Origin: DASQBT01 sp963782495
Lineage (GTDB): Bacteria > Pseudomonadota > Gammaproteobacteria > Burkholderiales > Thiobacillaceae
Length of the DNA stretch: 64,000 nucleotides
Assembly (NCBI GenBank): GCA_963782495.1
Contig: CAWAJU010000006.1
Location: 556,101 to 620,100, forward strand
Direction of reading: 5' to 3'
Shown here: positions 9,371-17,150 of the stretch, piece by piece
Position numbering within the stretch: the stretch's first letter is position 1
Layout of the letters: each line of letters begins with the position of its first letter
Position numbers and translations under genes: made by a program
The notes under the pieces: generated by a model
The model's database searches: none
Told to the model about the DNA's origin: nothing
Seen by the model: only the letters and a program-made list of their open reading frames with translations

Positions 9371-9426
9371 CGCGGCGCGGGATGCGCACTCATGAATGGA
9401 GGCCGTTTGTGCGCCGCCGTGCGCGC

Positions 9427-9455
9427 AAAATAAAACGGGGGCCGAAGCCCCCGTT
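9427..9455 (-). terminator. Rho-independent terminator of the OmpA-family gene
   Basis: A 9-bp perfect stem (9434-9442 with 9447-9455) with a four-base loop that reads UUCG on the minus strand, followed on that strand by TTTTATTTTG. It lies 17 bases after the OmpA-family stop codon. The T-rich side serves the minus strand only; the convergent polA may use it weakly. Confidence 0.85.
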
Positions 9456-9472
9456 GGCTTTGGTGCAGCCGC

Positions 9473-10759
9473 TTACTGCTGCGGAACCAATTCCACGCGT
9501 CGGTTCTTGGCGCGACCTTCCGCAGTATTGTTATCTGCGATCGGATTGGTCTCTCCATATCCCTTGGCAGTCAGGCGAGTGGCATCAACGCCTTTGGAAA
9601 TCAGATAATCCCGCACCGCATTCGCGCGACGATCAGACAGCTCAAGGTTGTAGGCGTCGGTGTTGTTGGAGTCGGTGTAGCCCGACACTTCCACTTTGAC
9701 GTCACCCCATTTCTGCAAGGTGGCGGCTGCCTTGTCCAAAATCTCGTTTGCGTCGGGACGCAACGTGGCGCTGTTATTGTCGAAGTTCACGCCTTCCAGG
9801 ACCAGCTTTTCGGGAGCGGGTGGAGGTTCGGGTGCGGCAACCGGCGCGGGAGGTGGGCAGCCATCCGCGGTGGCAGCCGGCACGGTGGGACAAGCATCCT
9901 TGCTATCGGGTACGCCATCACCGTCAGTATCCAGTGGGCAGCCATCTGCGTTGACCTTTTCGCCGGCGGGGGTGTTCGGGCACTTGTCCTTGTCGTCGGT
10001 CACGCCATCACCGTCAGTATCCAGCGGGCACCCTTGATCATTGACCTTCATGCCGGCTGGCGTTCCGGGACACATATCCAGTCCGTCATACACGCCATCG
10101 CCGTCTGTATCGATGGGGCAGCCCTTGGTGTCAACCTTTGCGCCATGGGGGGTGTTGGGGCACTGATCAATCCGATTGGGCACGCCGTCGCCGTCGAAAT
10201 CGGCGGGTTCTCCAATGCCCCAGGAATACCCGACCAAGGCTTGGTAGTTGGTCAGCCATGCGCCCTGCAGGTCGCCGTTACCAAAGGTCTGATCCAAGCG
10301 CAGTTCCCAACGAAGTGCATCCTTGAGACCAACGGCCCATTCCTGACCAAAGCCGAGCGAACCTTGGGAGCGCATAAAGTCATTGCCAATGTCGCGGTTG
10401 ACGTTGATGAGCCCCGCACTGAAAGCGGCGAACCAGTTGTACTTGGGTTCCTTGAACAGCAGCCATTCAGCACCGGCGCGCAAGGTCCAGACCTTGCTAT
10501 CGCCAACCGTCGACAGATTGCCCTTGTAAGGCACGTAGGTGAAATCGCTAAAGAAGTTGAAGTCGCTGCCAAGTTTCTGGCCATAGCGAAAGCCGATCAG
10601 CGGGTTTACATCTCCATCCTTGCTGCCAACGAGGCGGTCGCTACCAAATGCTCCTCCGAGCAACAATCCCAACTCCTTGTCAGACATGTCAGCCGCGTTT
10701 ACGCTGCCGATCATCACCATGGCTGCCAAGAGGGCCGGTAATTGATTTTTCCTTATCAT
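9473..10759 (-). CDS. OmpA-family protein with thrombospondin type 3 repeats
   Basis: A 428-residue outer-membrane protein anchored to peptidoglycan. Order: a signal peptide (cut after SVNA, residue 22), an N-terminal beta barrel to about residue 190 (LIGFRYGQKLGSDFNFF, TLRAGAEWLLF), four calcium-binding TSP3-type repeats (FDGDGVPNRIDQCP, then three DTDGDGV copies, about 190-290), a Pro/Ala linker, and an OmpA C-terminal domain (VSGYTDSNNTDAYNLELSDRR, AKGYGETNPIADN, NRRVELV). This is the OprF-like layout; the family gives outer-membrane stability and sometimes a weak porin function. It is monocistronic, with a good terminator behind it and an upstream GGGAG ribosome site. Confidence 0.92.
   Translation of the reverse strand: MIRKNQLPALLAAMVMIGSVNAADMSDKELGLLLGGAFGSDRLVGSKDGDVNPLIGFRYGQKLGSDFNFFSDFTYVPYKGNLSTVGDSKVWTLRAGAEWLLFKEPKYNWFAAFSAGLINVNRDIGNDFMRSQGSLGFGQEWAVGLKDALRWELRLDQTFGNGDLQGAWLTNYQALVGYSWGIGEPADFDGDGVPNRIDQCPNTPHGAKVDTKGCPIDTDGDGVYDGLDMCPGTPAGMKVNDQGCPLDTDGDGVTDDKDKCPNTPAGEKVNADGCPLDTDGDGVPDSKDACPTVPAATADGCPPPAPVAAPEPPPAPEKLVLEGVNFDNNSATLRPDANEILDKAAATLQKWGDVKVEVSGYTDSNNTDAYNLELSDRRANAVRDYLISKGVDATRLTAKGYGETNPIADNNTAEGRAKNRRVELVPQQ
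9900..10205 (-). repeat. Tandem coding repeats (TSP3 Asp-rich units)
   Basis: Near-identical copies of a segment reading ACGCCATCACCGTCAGTATC on the plus strand occur at about 9911 and 10007, with diverged copies near 10092 and 10182. They encode the DTDGDGV calcium-binding units of the OmpA-family protein. The two best copies could recombine and change repeat number. Confidence 0.85.
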
Positions 10760-10892
10760 GATGTGGCTCCCATTAATTTGGTTAAGGTTGGGCGAAACAA
10801 CCTAGCCTGATTTTAAAGGATTCCGCCGCAGTCAGCCTATCCCTGCCGGGTAGACAGGCCGTATTCTCTATAATGTTGTGGCATTACAACGG

Positions 10893-11315
10893 CTATTTCT
10901 TTAGGCTGTCTCGGATTTCCCTAAGTAAAACAACATCTTCCGGGGGCGTGGCCGGGGCGGGTGGCGGGGCTTCCTGTTTCAATCGGTTGATCTGTTTGAC
11001 CATGATGAAAATGATGAAAGCCAGGATGATGAAATTAACCAGGATGGTCAGGAAGTTGCCGTAGGCGAAAACCGGGATACCTGCTTTCTTGAGGTCGGCC
11101 AGGGTCTTCGGGGTTCCGGCGGGGATGTCGGCAAGCGCTATGAACAGGTTGGAAAAATCCAGGCCGCCGAAAATCTTTCCGGCGATGGGCATGATGAGGT
11201 CGTTGACCACGGAATCCACAATCTTGCCGAATGCCGCGCCAATGATGACGCCGACCGCCAAATCTACTGCATTCCCCTTTACTGCAAATTCCTTGAATTC
11301 CGACATGAAGCTCAT
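10893..11315 (-). CDS. mscL: Large-conductance mechanosensitive channel MscL
   Basis: Forms a pentameric inner-membrane channel that opens under membrane tension and releases solutes on hypo-osmotic shock. The 140 residues compare with 136 in E. coli. Visible: the N-terminal amphipathic helix and TM1 (EFAVKGNAVDLAVGVIIGAA, with the pore-lining Gly and Val pattern, then FGKIVDSVVNDLIMP), a periplasmic loop, TM2 (LTILVNFIILAFIIFIMVK) and a C-terminal bundle helix (LLREIRDSLKK). A proline/alanine insert precedes that helix. It stands alone, between the OmpA-family gene and dusB. Confidence 0.95.
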   Translation of the reverse strand: MSFMSEFKEFAVKGNAVDLAVGVIIGAAFGKIVDSVVNDLIMPIAGKIFGGLDFSNLFIALADIPAGTPKTLADLKKAGIPVFAYGNFLTILVNFIILAFIIFIMVKQINRLKQEAPPPAPATPPEDVVLLREIRDSLKK

Positions 11316-11446
11316 GTGTTCTCCTCGAAGTCATCAATCTGCAGCATGGGAGTTTAGATCAGATCCGAAACCAAAATAGGTTGGCGACCGTAAATTGTTC
11401 AAAGAGTTCCCGCTGAGCCAAACGGAGGGGTAGAATTCCATCGCTT

Positions 11447-12475
11447 ATGCGTATCGGTCCTCATGTTCTCAAGAACAATCTGGTTGTCGCACCCATGGCC
11501 GGCGTGACAGACCGTCCATTCCGCCAACTGTGCAAACAGATGGGCGCGGGCATGGCGGTGAGCGAAATGGTCACGTCGAATTCGCTTCTCTATGGCAGCA
11601 GCAAGACGCAACGCCGTGCCAATCACGCGGGCGAGGTTGAGCCGAAATCGGTGCAAATTGCCGGCGCGGATCCTGCCATGATGGCGGAGGCGGCCCACTA
11701 CAACGTGGAGCACGGAGCGCAAATCATTGACATCAATATGGGCTGTCCAGCCAAGAAGGTATGCAATGTGATGGCTGGCTCAGCACTGCTCCAAGACGAG
11801 GCACTCGTGGAGAAGATTCTGACAGCAGTGGTCGATGCCGCGAAGGACGTGCCCGTCACGCTGAAGATCCGCACCGGATGGGACAAGCAGCACCGCAACG
11901 CCTTGCAAATTCTAAAAATCGCTGAGGGCGCGGGCATCCAGGCACTTGCCATGCACGGCCGCACGCGCGCATGCGGTTACACCGGCCAGGCGGAGTACGA
12001 CACCATTGCCGCCGTCAAGGCGCGGGCCCGGATTCCCGTCATCGCGAACGGCGACATCACCACGCCGGAAAAGGCGCGTTTCGTGCTTGAATATACCCGG
12101 GCGGATGGGATCATGATAGGCCGGGCAGCGCAGGGGCGGCCATGGATCTTCCGCGAGATCGATCATTACCTCAAGACCGGCTACCATCTGCCGCCACCCC
12201 GCGTGAGTGAGATTCATCGTGTGTTGACCGGACATCTCGATGACTTGTATGAGTTCTATGGCGAACACACTGGGGTGCGGGTGGCGCGTAAGCATATCTC
12301 CTGGTATACGCGTGGCCTGGCCAATGCCAGTACATTTCGCCATGCCATGAACCAGCTGGAGTCCCCCCGCGCTCAAATGGACGCGGTAAATGAGTTTTTT
12401 AGTCGGGCGGCGCGAGCCGGCAATTATTTGCAATATCAAGACCAACCGGTGCAGACAGAAGAGTTGGCAGCTTAG
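11447..12475 (+). CDS. dusB: tRNA-dihydrouridine synthase B
   Basis: An FMN enzyme that reduces uridine to dihydrouridine in the tRNA D-loop using NADPH. The 342-residue TIM-barrel protein begins with the typical PMAGVTDRPFR, has the catalytic cysteine in NMGCPAKKV (near residue 99), AMHGRTR, IPVIANGDI and the FMN phosphate loop DGIMIGRAAQGRPWIF. It lies 8 bases upstream of fis, the conserved dusB-fis operon of Beta- and Gammaproteobacteria, which supports DusB rather than DusA or DusC. A TAGAAT at 11431-11436 just before the start may be part of its promoter. Confidence 0.95.
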   Translation: MRIGPHVLKNNLVVAPMAGVTDRPFRQLCKQMGAGMAVSEMVTSNSLLYGSSKTQRRANHAGEVEPKSVQIAGADPAMMAEAAHYNVEHGAQIIDINMGCPAKKVCNVMAGSALLQDEALVEKILTAVVDAAKDVPVTLKIRTGWDKQHRNALQILKIAEGAGIQALAMHGRTRACGYTGQAEYDTIAAVKARARIPVIANGDITTPEKARFVLEYTRADGIMIGRAAQGRPWIFREIDHYLKTGYHLPPPRVSEIHRVLTGHLDDLYEFYGEHTGVRVARKHISWYTRGLANASTFRHAMNQLESPRAQMDAVNEFFSRAARAGNYLQYQDQPVQTEELAA

Positions 12476-12483
12476 GGAGTTGG

Positions 12484-12726
12484 ATGTTGATTGAGGACAA
12501 TGACATCGCCGCGTCCATACGGCGGTCACTTAATCGCTATTTCAAGGATCTGGACGGGGAGGACCCCAACTGTATCTACGATATGGTGATTCTGGCGGTG
12601 GAAAAGCCTCTGCTGGTATATGTGCTGGACCGCGCCGAGGGGAATCAGACCCGGGCTGCGGAGTTGCTGGGCATCAATCGAAACACCCTGCGGAAAAAGC
12701 TCAAACAACACGGCCTGTCAGAGTAA
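12484..12726 (+). CDS. fis: DNA-binding protein Fis
   Basis: A nucleoid-associated, DNA-bending regulator. It has 80 residues, shorter than the 98 of E. coli Fis because the N-terminal arm is reduced, as in other Betaproteobacteria. The C-terminal helix-turn-helix is fully present (EGNQTRAAELLGINRNTLR). It is translated from the dusB transcript. The N-terminal arm of E. coli Fis contacts the Hin/Gin recombinases, so this shorter form may lack that activity; that is inference from the family. Confidence 0.95.
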   Translation: MLIEDNDIAASIRRSLNRYFKDLDGEDPNCIYDMVILAVEKPLLVYVLDRAEGNQTRAAELLGINRNTLRKKLKQHGLSE

Positions 12727-12746
12727 CCCATTACGCTCCTGCTCAA

Positions 12747-14306
12747 ATGAAAATTCAACGCGCCTTGATCAGCGTGTCGGACAAATCCGGCGTGCTGCAG
12801 TTTGCCCGGCAGCTTGCCAGCCAGGGAGTGGAAATTGTTTCGACCGGCGGCACTGCCAAGATGCTCGCGGAAAACGGAGTGCCTGTAATCGAAGTTGCGG
12901 ACTATACGGGCTTTCCGGAAATGCTGGATGGCCGCGTAAAGACGCTGCACCCAAGAATCCACGGCGGAATCCTCGGCCGGAGGGACTTGACCGAGCATGT
13001 TGCCACGATGCGAACGCATGACATACCAAACATCGATCTGGTCTGCGTGAACCTCTACCCGTTCCGCGAAACCATTGCCAAACCGGGCTGCACTTTGGAA
13101 GACGCGATCGAGAATATCGACATCGGCGGGCCGGCGATGGTGCGTTCTGCGGCCAAGAACCATGGCGCGGTGGTGATCGTGACGGATCCGACGGACTATG
13201 CTGCTATCCTGGAAGAGATGGCGGCGACTGACGGCGCGCTCAGTCATGCGACCCGTTTCAGATTGGCAAAAAAGGCGTTTTCCCACACCGCAGCTTACGA
13301 TGCAGCCATTTCGAACTACCTGACCAGTTTGAATGAAGCTGGCCTACCCGGCCTGTTCCCCGAGCAGCTCAATCTGAACTTCATCCGGGTCCAGTCGATG
13401 CGTTATGGCGAGAATCCTCACCAGGCCGCGGCGTTCTATCGCGATCCAAATCCGGCTCCCGGCACCTTGGCCCACTATGTCCAGCTGCAGGGCAAGGAGT
13501 TGTCCTACAATAATATCGGCGATGCCGATGCTGCCTGGGAATGTGTCAAGACCTTCAGTGCGCCTGCCTGCGTCATTGTCAAGCACGCCAATCCCTGCGG
13601 CATCGCGCTGGCGGACAATTTTCTGGACGCCTATCGCAAGGCCTTTGCCACAGATTCCACCTCCGCTTTCGGCGGCATCATCGCCTTCAACGGTGACGTG
13701 GATGGCGCCACCGCCGAGGCGGTGTCCGGCCAGTTTCTCGAGGTGCTGATCGCACCGGCCTATAGCGCCGAAGCGCGCGAAGTCCTGGCAAGGAAGCAGA
13801 ATGTGAGGGTGCTCGCCCTGCCCTTGGCGGAAGGCCGCAACAGTCTGGAACTCAAGCGGGTAGGTGGGGGCCTGCTGGTACAGACAACGGATACCTTTAA
13901 CGTGTCCCGGGCTGATCTGAAGGTGGTGAGCAAGCGCCGGCCAAGCGAGCAGGAAATCGAAGACATGCTGTTTGCCTGGAAAGTGGCCAAGTTCGTCAAG
14001 TCGAATGCCATTGTCTTTGCCGCGGCAGGGCAGACTCTGGGCGTGGGCGCGGGGCAGATGAGCCGCGTGGATTCGACGCGCATCGCCGTCATCAAGGCAG
14101 CAAATGCAGGTCTCCGGTTGGAAGGTTGTGCGGTGGCGTCAGATGCCTTCTTCCCATTTCGCGATGGCGTGGACGTGCTGGCCGAAGCTGGCGCCAAGGC
14201 CGTTATCCAGCCGGGCGGCAGCGTCAAGGACGCGGAAGTGATTGGCGCTGCCGATGAACATGGCATCGCGATGGCATTTACCGGCCATCGGCATTTCAGG
14301 CACTAG
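12747..14306 (+). CDS. purH: Bifunctional AICAR formyltransferase / IMP cyclohydrolase
   Basis: Catalyses the last two steps of IMP synthesis: formylation of AICAR with 10-formyl-THF, then ring closure. It has 519 residues. The N-terminal MGS-like cyclohydrolase domain runs to about 145 (RALISVSDKSGV, STGGTAKML, DGRVKTLHPRIHGG), and the C-terminal transformylase includes RYGENPHQAA, ELSYNNIGDADAAW and the active-site KHANPCG near 279. The ending VIQPGGSVKDAEVI and MAFTGHRHFRH is standard. It follows fis by 20 bases and precedes purD. Confidence 0.96.
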   Translation: MKIQRALISVSDKSGVLQFARQLASQGVEIVSTGGTAKMLAENGVPVIEVADYTGFPEMLDGRVKTLHPRIHGGILGRRDLTEHVATMRTHDIPNIDLVCVNLYPFRETIAKPGCTLEDAIENIDIGGPAMVRSAAKNHGAVVIVTDPTDYAAILEEMAATDGALSHATRFRLAKKAFSHTAAYDAAISNYLTSLNEAGLPGLFPEQLNLNFIRVQSMRYGENPHQAAAFYRDPNPAPGTLAHYVQLQGKELSYNNIGDADAAWECVKTFSAPACVIVKHANPCGIALADNFLDAYRKAFATDSTSAFGGIIAFNGDVDGATAEAVSGQFLEVLIAPAYSAEAREVLARKQNVRVLALPLAEGRNSLELKRVGGGLLVQTTDTFNVSRADLKVVSKRRPSEQEIEDMLFAWKVAKFVKSNAIVFAAAGQTLGVGAGQMSRVDSTRIAVIKAANAGLRLEGCAVASDAFFPFRDGVDVLAEAGAKAVIQPGGSVKDAEVIGAADEHGIAMAFTGHRHFRH

Positions 14307-14333
14307 ATAAAGTTTGGCGAGGCGTGAAGAGTA

Positions 14334-14413
14334 AGGAGTGAGGAGTAAAATCCAGCCTCTACCATTACCCGAATGTCTCACCCCTCGCGGCTCATGTCTT
14401 ACCCCTCACTCCT
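14334..14413. repeat. Inverted repeat between purH and purD
   Basis: The arm 14334-14348 (AGGAGTGAGGAGTAA) pairs with 14399-14413 at 14 of 15 positions, around a 50-base loop that holds more of the same purine/pyrimidine-biased short words. This could be a dispersed intergenic repeat or an RNA hairpin. It has no T tract and is not a standard terminator. Confidence 0.6.
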
Positions 14414-14428
14414 GACTCAAGACTCCCA

Positions 14429-15703
14429 ATGAAGGTACTAGTAATCGGCTCCGGAGGCCGTGAGCATGCGTTGGCGTGGAAACTAGCCCAGTCCCCCAAA
14501 GTGCAGCGCGTTTACGTGGCACCCGGCAACGGCGGCACCGCGCTCGAGCCAGGCATGAAGAACCTGCCCCTGACCGCGATTCCCTCGCTGGTCGAATTCG
14601 CCAGGCGGGAAATAATCGGGCTGACGGTCGTGGGACCGGAGGCGCCCTTGTCTGAAGGGGTGGTGGATGCGTTCCGCGCCGCCAAGCTTAGGATATTCGG
14701 CCCTACTCAGGCCGCCGCCCGGTTGGAGAGTTCAAAGGATTTCGCCAAGCAGTTCATGATCCGCCACCGTATCCCTACCGCCGAGTACCGGACTTTTGCC
14801 GATGCCGCGTCGGCTCATGCCTTCCTGGATGAAAAAGGCGCCCCCATTGTCATCAAGGCAGACGGCCTGGCCGCCGGGAAAGGCGTGGTGATAGCCCAGA
14901 CTCCGGACGAGGCCCACGCCGCGGTGGACATGATGCTGGCAGACAACAGGCTCGGCGAGGCAGGCGCCAGGGTGGTCATTGAAGAATGCCTGACTGGCGA
15001 GGAAGCCAGCTTCATCGTGATGGTGGATGGCAAGAACGTTCTCACTCTCGCGTCAAGTCAGGACCACAAACGGCTACTGGATGGCGACATGGGCCCCAAT
15101 ACCGGTGGTATGGGGGCCTATTCACCCGCCCCTGTGGTAACTCCGGAAATGCATGCACGCATCATGCGCGAAGTGATCATGCCTACGGTGAACGGCATGG
15201 CTCGCGACGGCGTGCCCTACGCCGGTTTTCTCTACGCCGGCGTCATGATCAACGAGGCGGGCGTTCCCAAGGTGCTGGAATTCAACTGCCGCATGGGCGA
15301 CCCGGAAGCCCAGCCCATCCTGTTGCGCCTCAAGTCCGATCTGGCGATCTTGATCGAACGCGCCGTTGATGGAAAGCTGGATCTGATCGAGGCTCAGTGG
15401 GACCGGCGTACTGCTTTGGCGGTGGTGCTTGCTGCGGAAGGCTACCCGGACAATCCGCGCAAGGGGGACGTAATCAACGGCCTGCCCGCGGAGACTGAGC
15501 CCTGCAAGGTTTTCCATGCGGGCACCGTCCTGCAGGATGGCCAGATAGTGACTAATGGCGGCCGGGTATTGGCGGTGACGACTCTTGGCGACAGCGTCAA
15601 GATTGCACAGAAGCGAGCCTACGAGGCGGTGACCGGCATCCGCTTTGCCGGCATGCACTACCGCAAGGACATTGGCTGGCGGGCAATTGAACGCAAGAAG
15701 TGA
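14429..15703 (+). CDS. purD: Phosphoribosylamine--glycine ligase (GARS)
   Basis: An ATP-grasp ligase for the second step of purine synthesis, joining phosphoribosylamine and glycine. The 424 residues start with VLVIGSGGREHALAWKLAQS and include VGPEAPLSEGVVD, FAKQFMIRHRIPTAEY, the ATP-binding IVIKADGLAAGKGVVIA, EASFIVMVDG, QDHKRLLDGDMGPNTGGMGA and the metal-binding EFNCRMGDPEAQP. The C-terminal adenine-binding domain is complete. Its TGA overlaps the GTG start of tsaC. It is separated from purH by 122 bases containing the inverted repeat. Confidence 0.96.
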   Translation: MKVLVIGSGGREHALAWKLAQSPKVQRVYVAPGNGGTALEPGMKNLPLTAIPSLVEFARREIIGLTVVGPEAPLSEGVVDAFRAAKLRIFGPTQAAARLESSKDFAKQFMIRHRIPTAEYRTFADAASAHAFLDEKGAPIVIKADGLAAGKGVVIAQTPDEAHAAVDMMLADNRLGEAGARVVIEECLTGEEASFIVMVDGKNVLTLASSQDHKRLLDGDMGPNTGGMGAYSPAPVVTPEMHARIMREVIMPTVNGMARDGVPYAGFLYAGVMINEAGVPKVLEFNCRMGDPEAQPILLRLKSDLAILIERAVDGKLDLIEAQWDRRTALAVVLAAEGYPDNPRKGDVINGLPAETEPCKVFHAGTVLQDGQIVTNGGRVLAVTTLGDSVKIAQKRAYEAVTGIRFAGMHYRKDIGWRAIERKK

Positions 15704-16239
15704 AACGCGACGAGCTACGCGTCTACCTGAAACGGGGCGGACTGATCGCCTACCCTACCGAATCCTGTTATGGGCTAGGTTGCGACCCCCTTAATCCGGG
15801 AGCGGTCCGCAAGCTGGCGCGGCTAAAGGGTAGGCCGCTTGGAAGAGGCCTGATACTTATCGCCGACCGGTTCGAGCGATTTCGCCAACTGATTCAACCC
15901 CTGGGCACGAATGACCTGAGACAGGTGACGGCGACATGGCCCGGACCGGTGACCTGGATCCTTCCTGCCCGGCGCAGGGCACCCTGGTTGCGCGGCGGGC
16001 GACCCGGCCTGGCGGTGCGCGTAACAGCACATCCTTCGGCGGCCCGGCTCTGTCATGACCTCGGCGCAGCGCTGGTTTCCACCAGCGCAAATAAAAGTGG
16101 TGGTCACCCTGTAAAAACCGCCCGGGAATGCCGCAAAATATTCGGCGCTCAGGTGCAGGTGCTTGGGGGACGGATTGGTAATCGTAAACGCCCTTCCACC
16201 CTGATAGATTTGTGTTCCGGAAAGATTTTGAGGCCTTAA
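15700..16239 (+). CDS. tsaC: Threonylcarbamoyl-AMP synthase (TsaC/YrdC family)
   Basis: Makes threonylcarbamoyl-AMP from threonine, bicarbonate and ATP for the t6A37 modification of ANN-decoding tRNAs. It has 179 residues, the short YrdC type without a Sua5 extension. Conserved parts: GGLIAYPTESCYGLGCDP, LKGRPLGRGLILI, TWPGPVTWILPA, GLAVRVTAHP and LVSTSANKSGGHP. It begins with GTG inside the purD stop (GTGA) and ends in a TAATG overlap with hemF, so the three genes are translationally linked. Confidence 0.9.
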   Translation: MKRDELRVYLKRGGLIAYPTESCYGLGCDPLNPGAVRKLARLKGRPLGRGLILIADRFERFRQLIQPLGTNDLRQVTATWPGPVTWILPARRRAPWLRGGRPGLAVRVTAHPSAARLCHDLGAALVSTSANKSGGHPVKTARECRKIFGAQVQVLGGRIGNRKRPSTLIDLCSGKILRP

Positions 16240-17141
16240 TGCCGATCGCCAAAACTGCAGTGAAACATTATCTGCTCGACTTGCAGGAGCGCATCGTGAG
16301 TCGTCTGCAAGCCATCGACGGCCTCCCTTTCAGATCCGACCAGTGGGATCGCCCGGAGGGGGGCGGGGGCATCTCGCGCCTGATCGAGGAAGGCGGGGTG
16401 CTGGAGCGGGGGGGGGTGAATTTTTCCCATGTCCTGGGCCGCCAATTGCCCTCTTCAGCCACGGCGCACCGGCCGGAACTGGCTGGGCGGGGCTGGGAAG
16501 CCATGGGATTGTCGCTGGTCTTGCACCCGCGCAATCCCTATGCGCCCACGGTACACATGAACGTCCGACTGTTCGTCGCGGAAAAGGCGGGAGAAGAGCC
16601 GGTGTGGTGGTTCGGTGGCGGCATGGATCTGACTCCCTACTACGGTTTCGAGGACGACGCGGTGCATTTTCATGCCACCTGCAGGCAGGCCCTGGCGCCG
16701 TTTGGTGAGGGACTCCACGCGCGCTTCAAGCGATGGTGCGACGAATATTTCTTTCTCAAACACCGCAACGAGCCGCGTGGCGTGGGCGGGCTGTTCTTCG
16801 ACGATTTTTCTGAGGGTGGCTTTGACCAAGCCTTTGCCGTGATGAAATCGGTCGGCGACCATTTTCTTTCAGCCTACGAACCTGTCCTGCTGCGTCGCAA
16901 GGACCACGAATATGGCGAGCGTGAACGCGATTTTCAGGCCTATCGCCGCGGTCGTTATGTGGAGTTCAATCTGGTGTTCGACCGCGGCACGCTGTTCGGC
17001 TTGCAGTCGGGTGGCCGTACCGAGTCCATCCTCATGTCGCTTCCCCCAATCGTCAAGTGGCGTTACGACTGGAAGCCCGAACCTGGCACGCCGGAAGCGC
17101 GACTGTATACGGATTTCCTGCTGCGCAAGGACTGGGTCTAG
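16239..17141 (+). CDS. hemF: Oxygen-dependent coproporphyrinogen III oxidase
   Basis: Converts coproporphyrinogen III to protoporphyrinogen IX using O2, so the organism can make heme aerobically. The 300 residues compare with 299 in E. coli. Signatures: GGGISRLIEEGGVLERGGVN, HPRNPYAPTVHMNVR with the conserved histidines, WWFGGGMDLTPYY, RGVGGLFFDDF and YVEFNLVFDRGT, GLQSGGRTESILMSLPP. I chose the ATG at 16239 that overlaps the tsaC stop (TAATG); a start 27 bases upstream is possible but would add residues homologues lack. Confidence 0.95.
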   Translation: MPIAKTAVKHYLLDLQERIVSRLQAIDGLPFRSDQWDRPEGGGGISRLIEEGGVLERGGVNFSHVLGRQLPSSATAHRPELAGRGWEAMGLSLVLHPRNPYAPTVHMNVRLFVAEKAGEEPVWWFGGGMDLTPYYGFEDDAVHFHATCRQALAPFGEGLHARFKRWCDEYFFLKHRNEPRGVGGLFFDDFSEGGFDQAFAVMKSVGDHFLSAYEPVLLRRKDHEYGERERDFQAYRRGRYVEFNLVFDRGTLFGLQSGGRTESILMSLPPIVKWRYDWKPEPGTPEARLYTDFLLRKDWV

Positions 17142-17150
17142 CACTCTTTC

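Noticed and set aside
10869..10874. TATAAT on the plus strand upstream of mscL's 3' end
   Set aside because: No suitable -35 and no gene on the plus strand begins downstream; likely chance.
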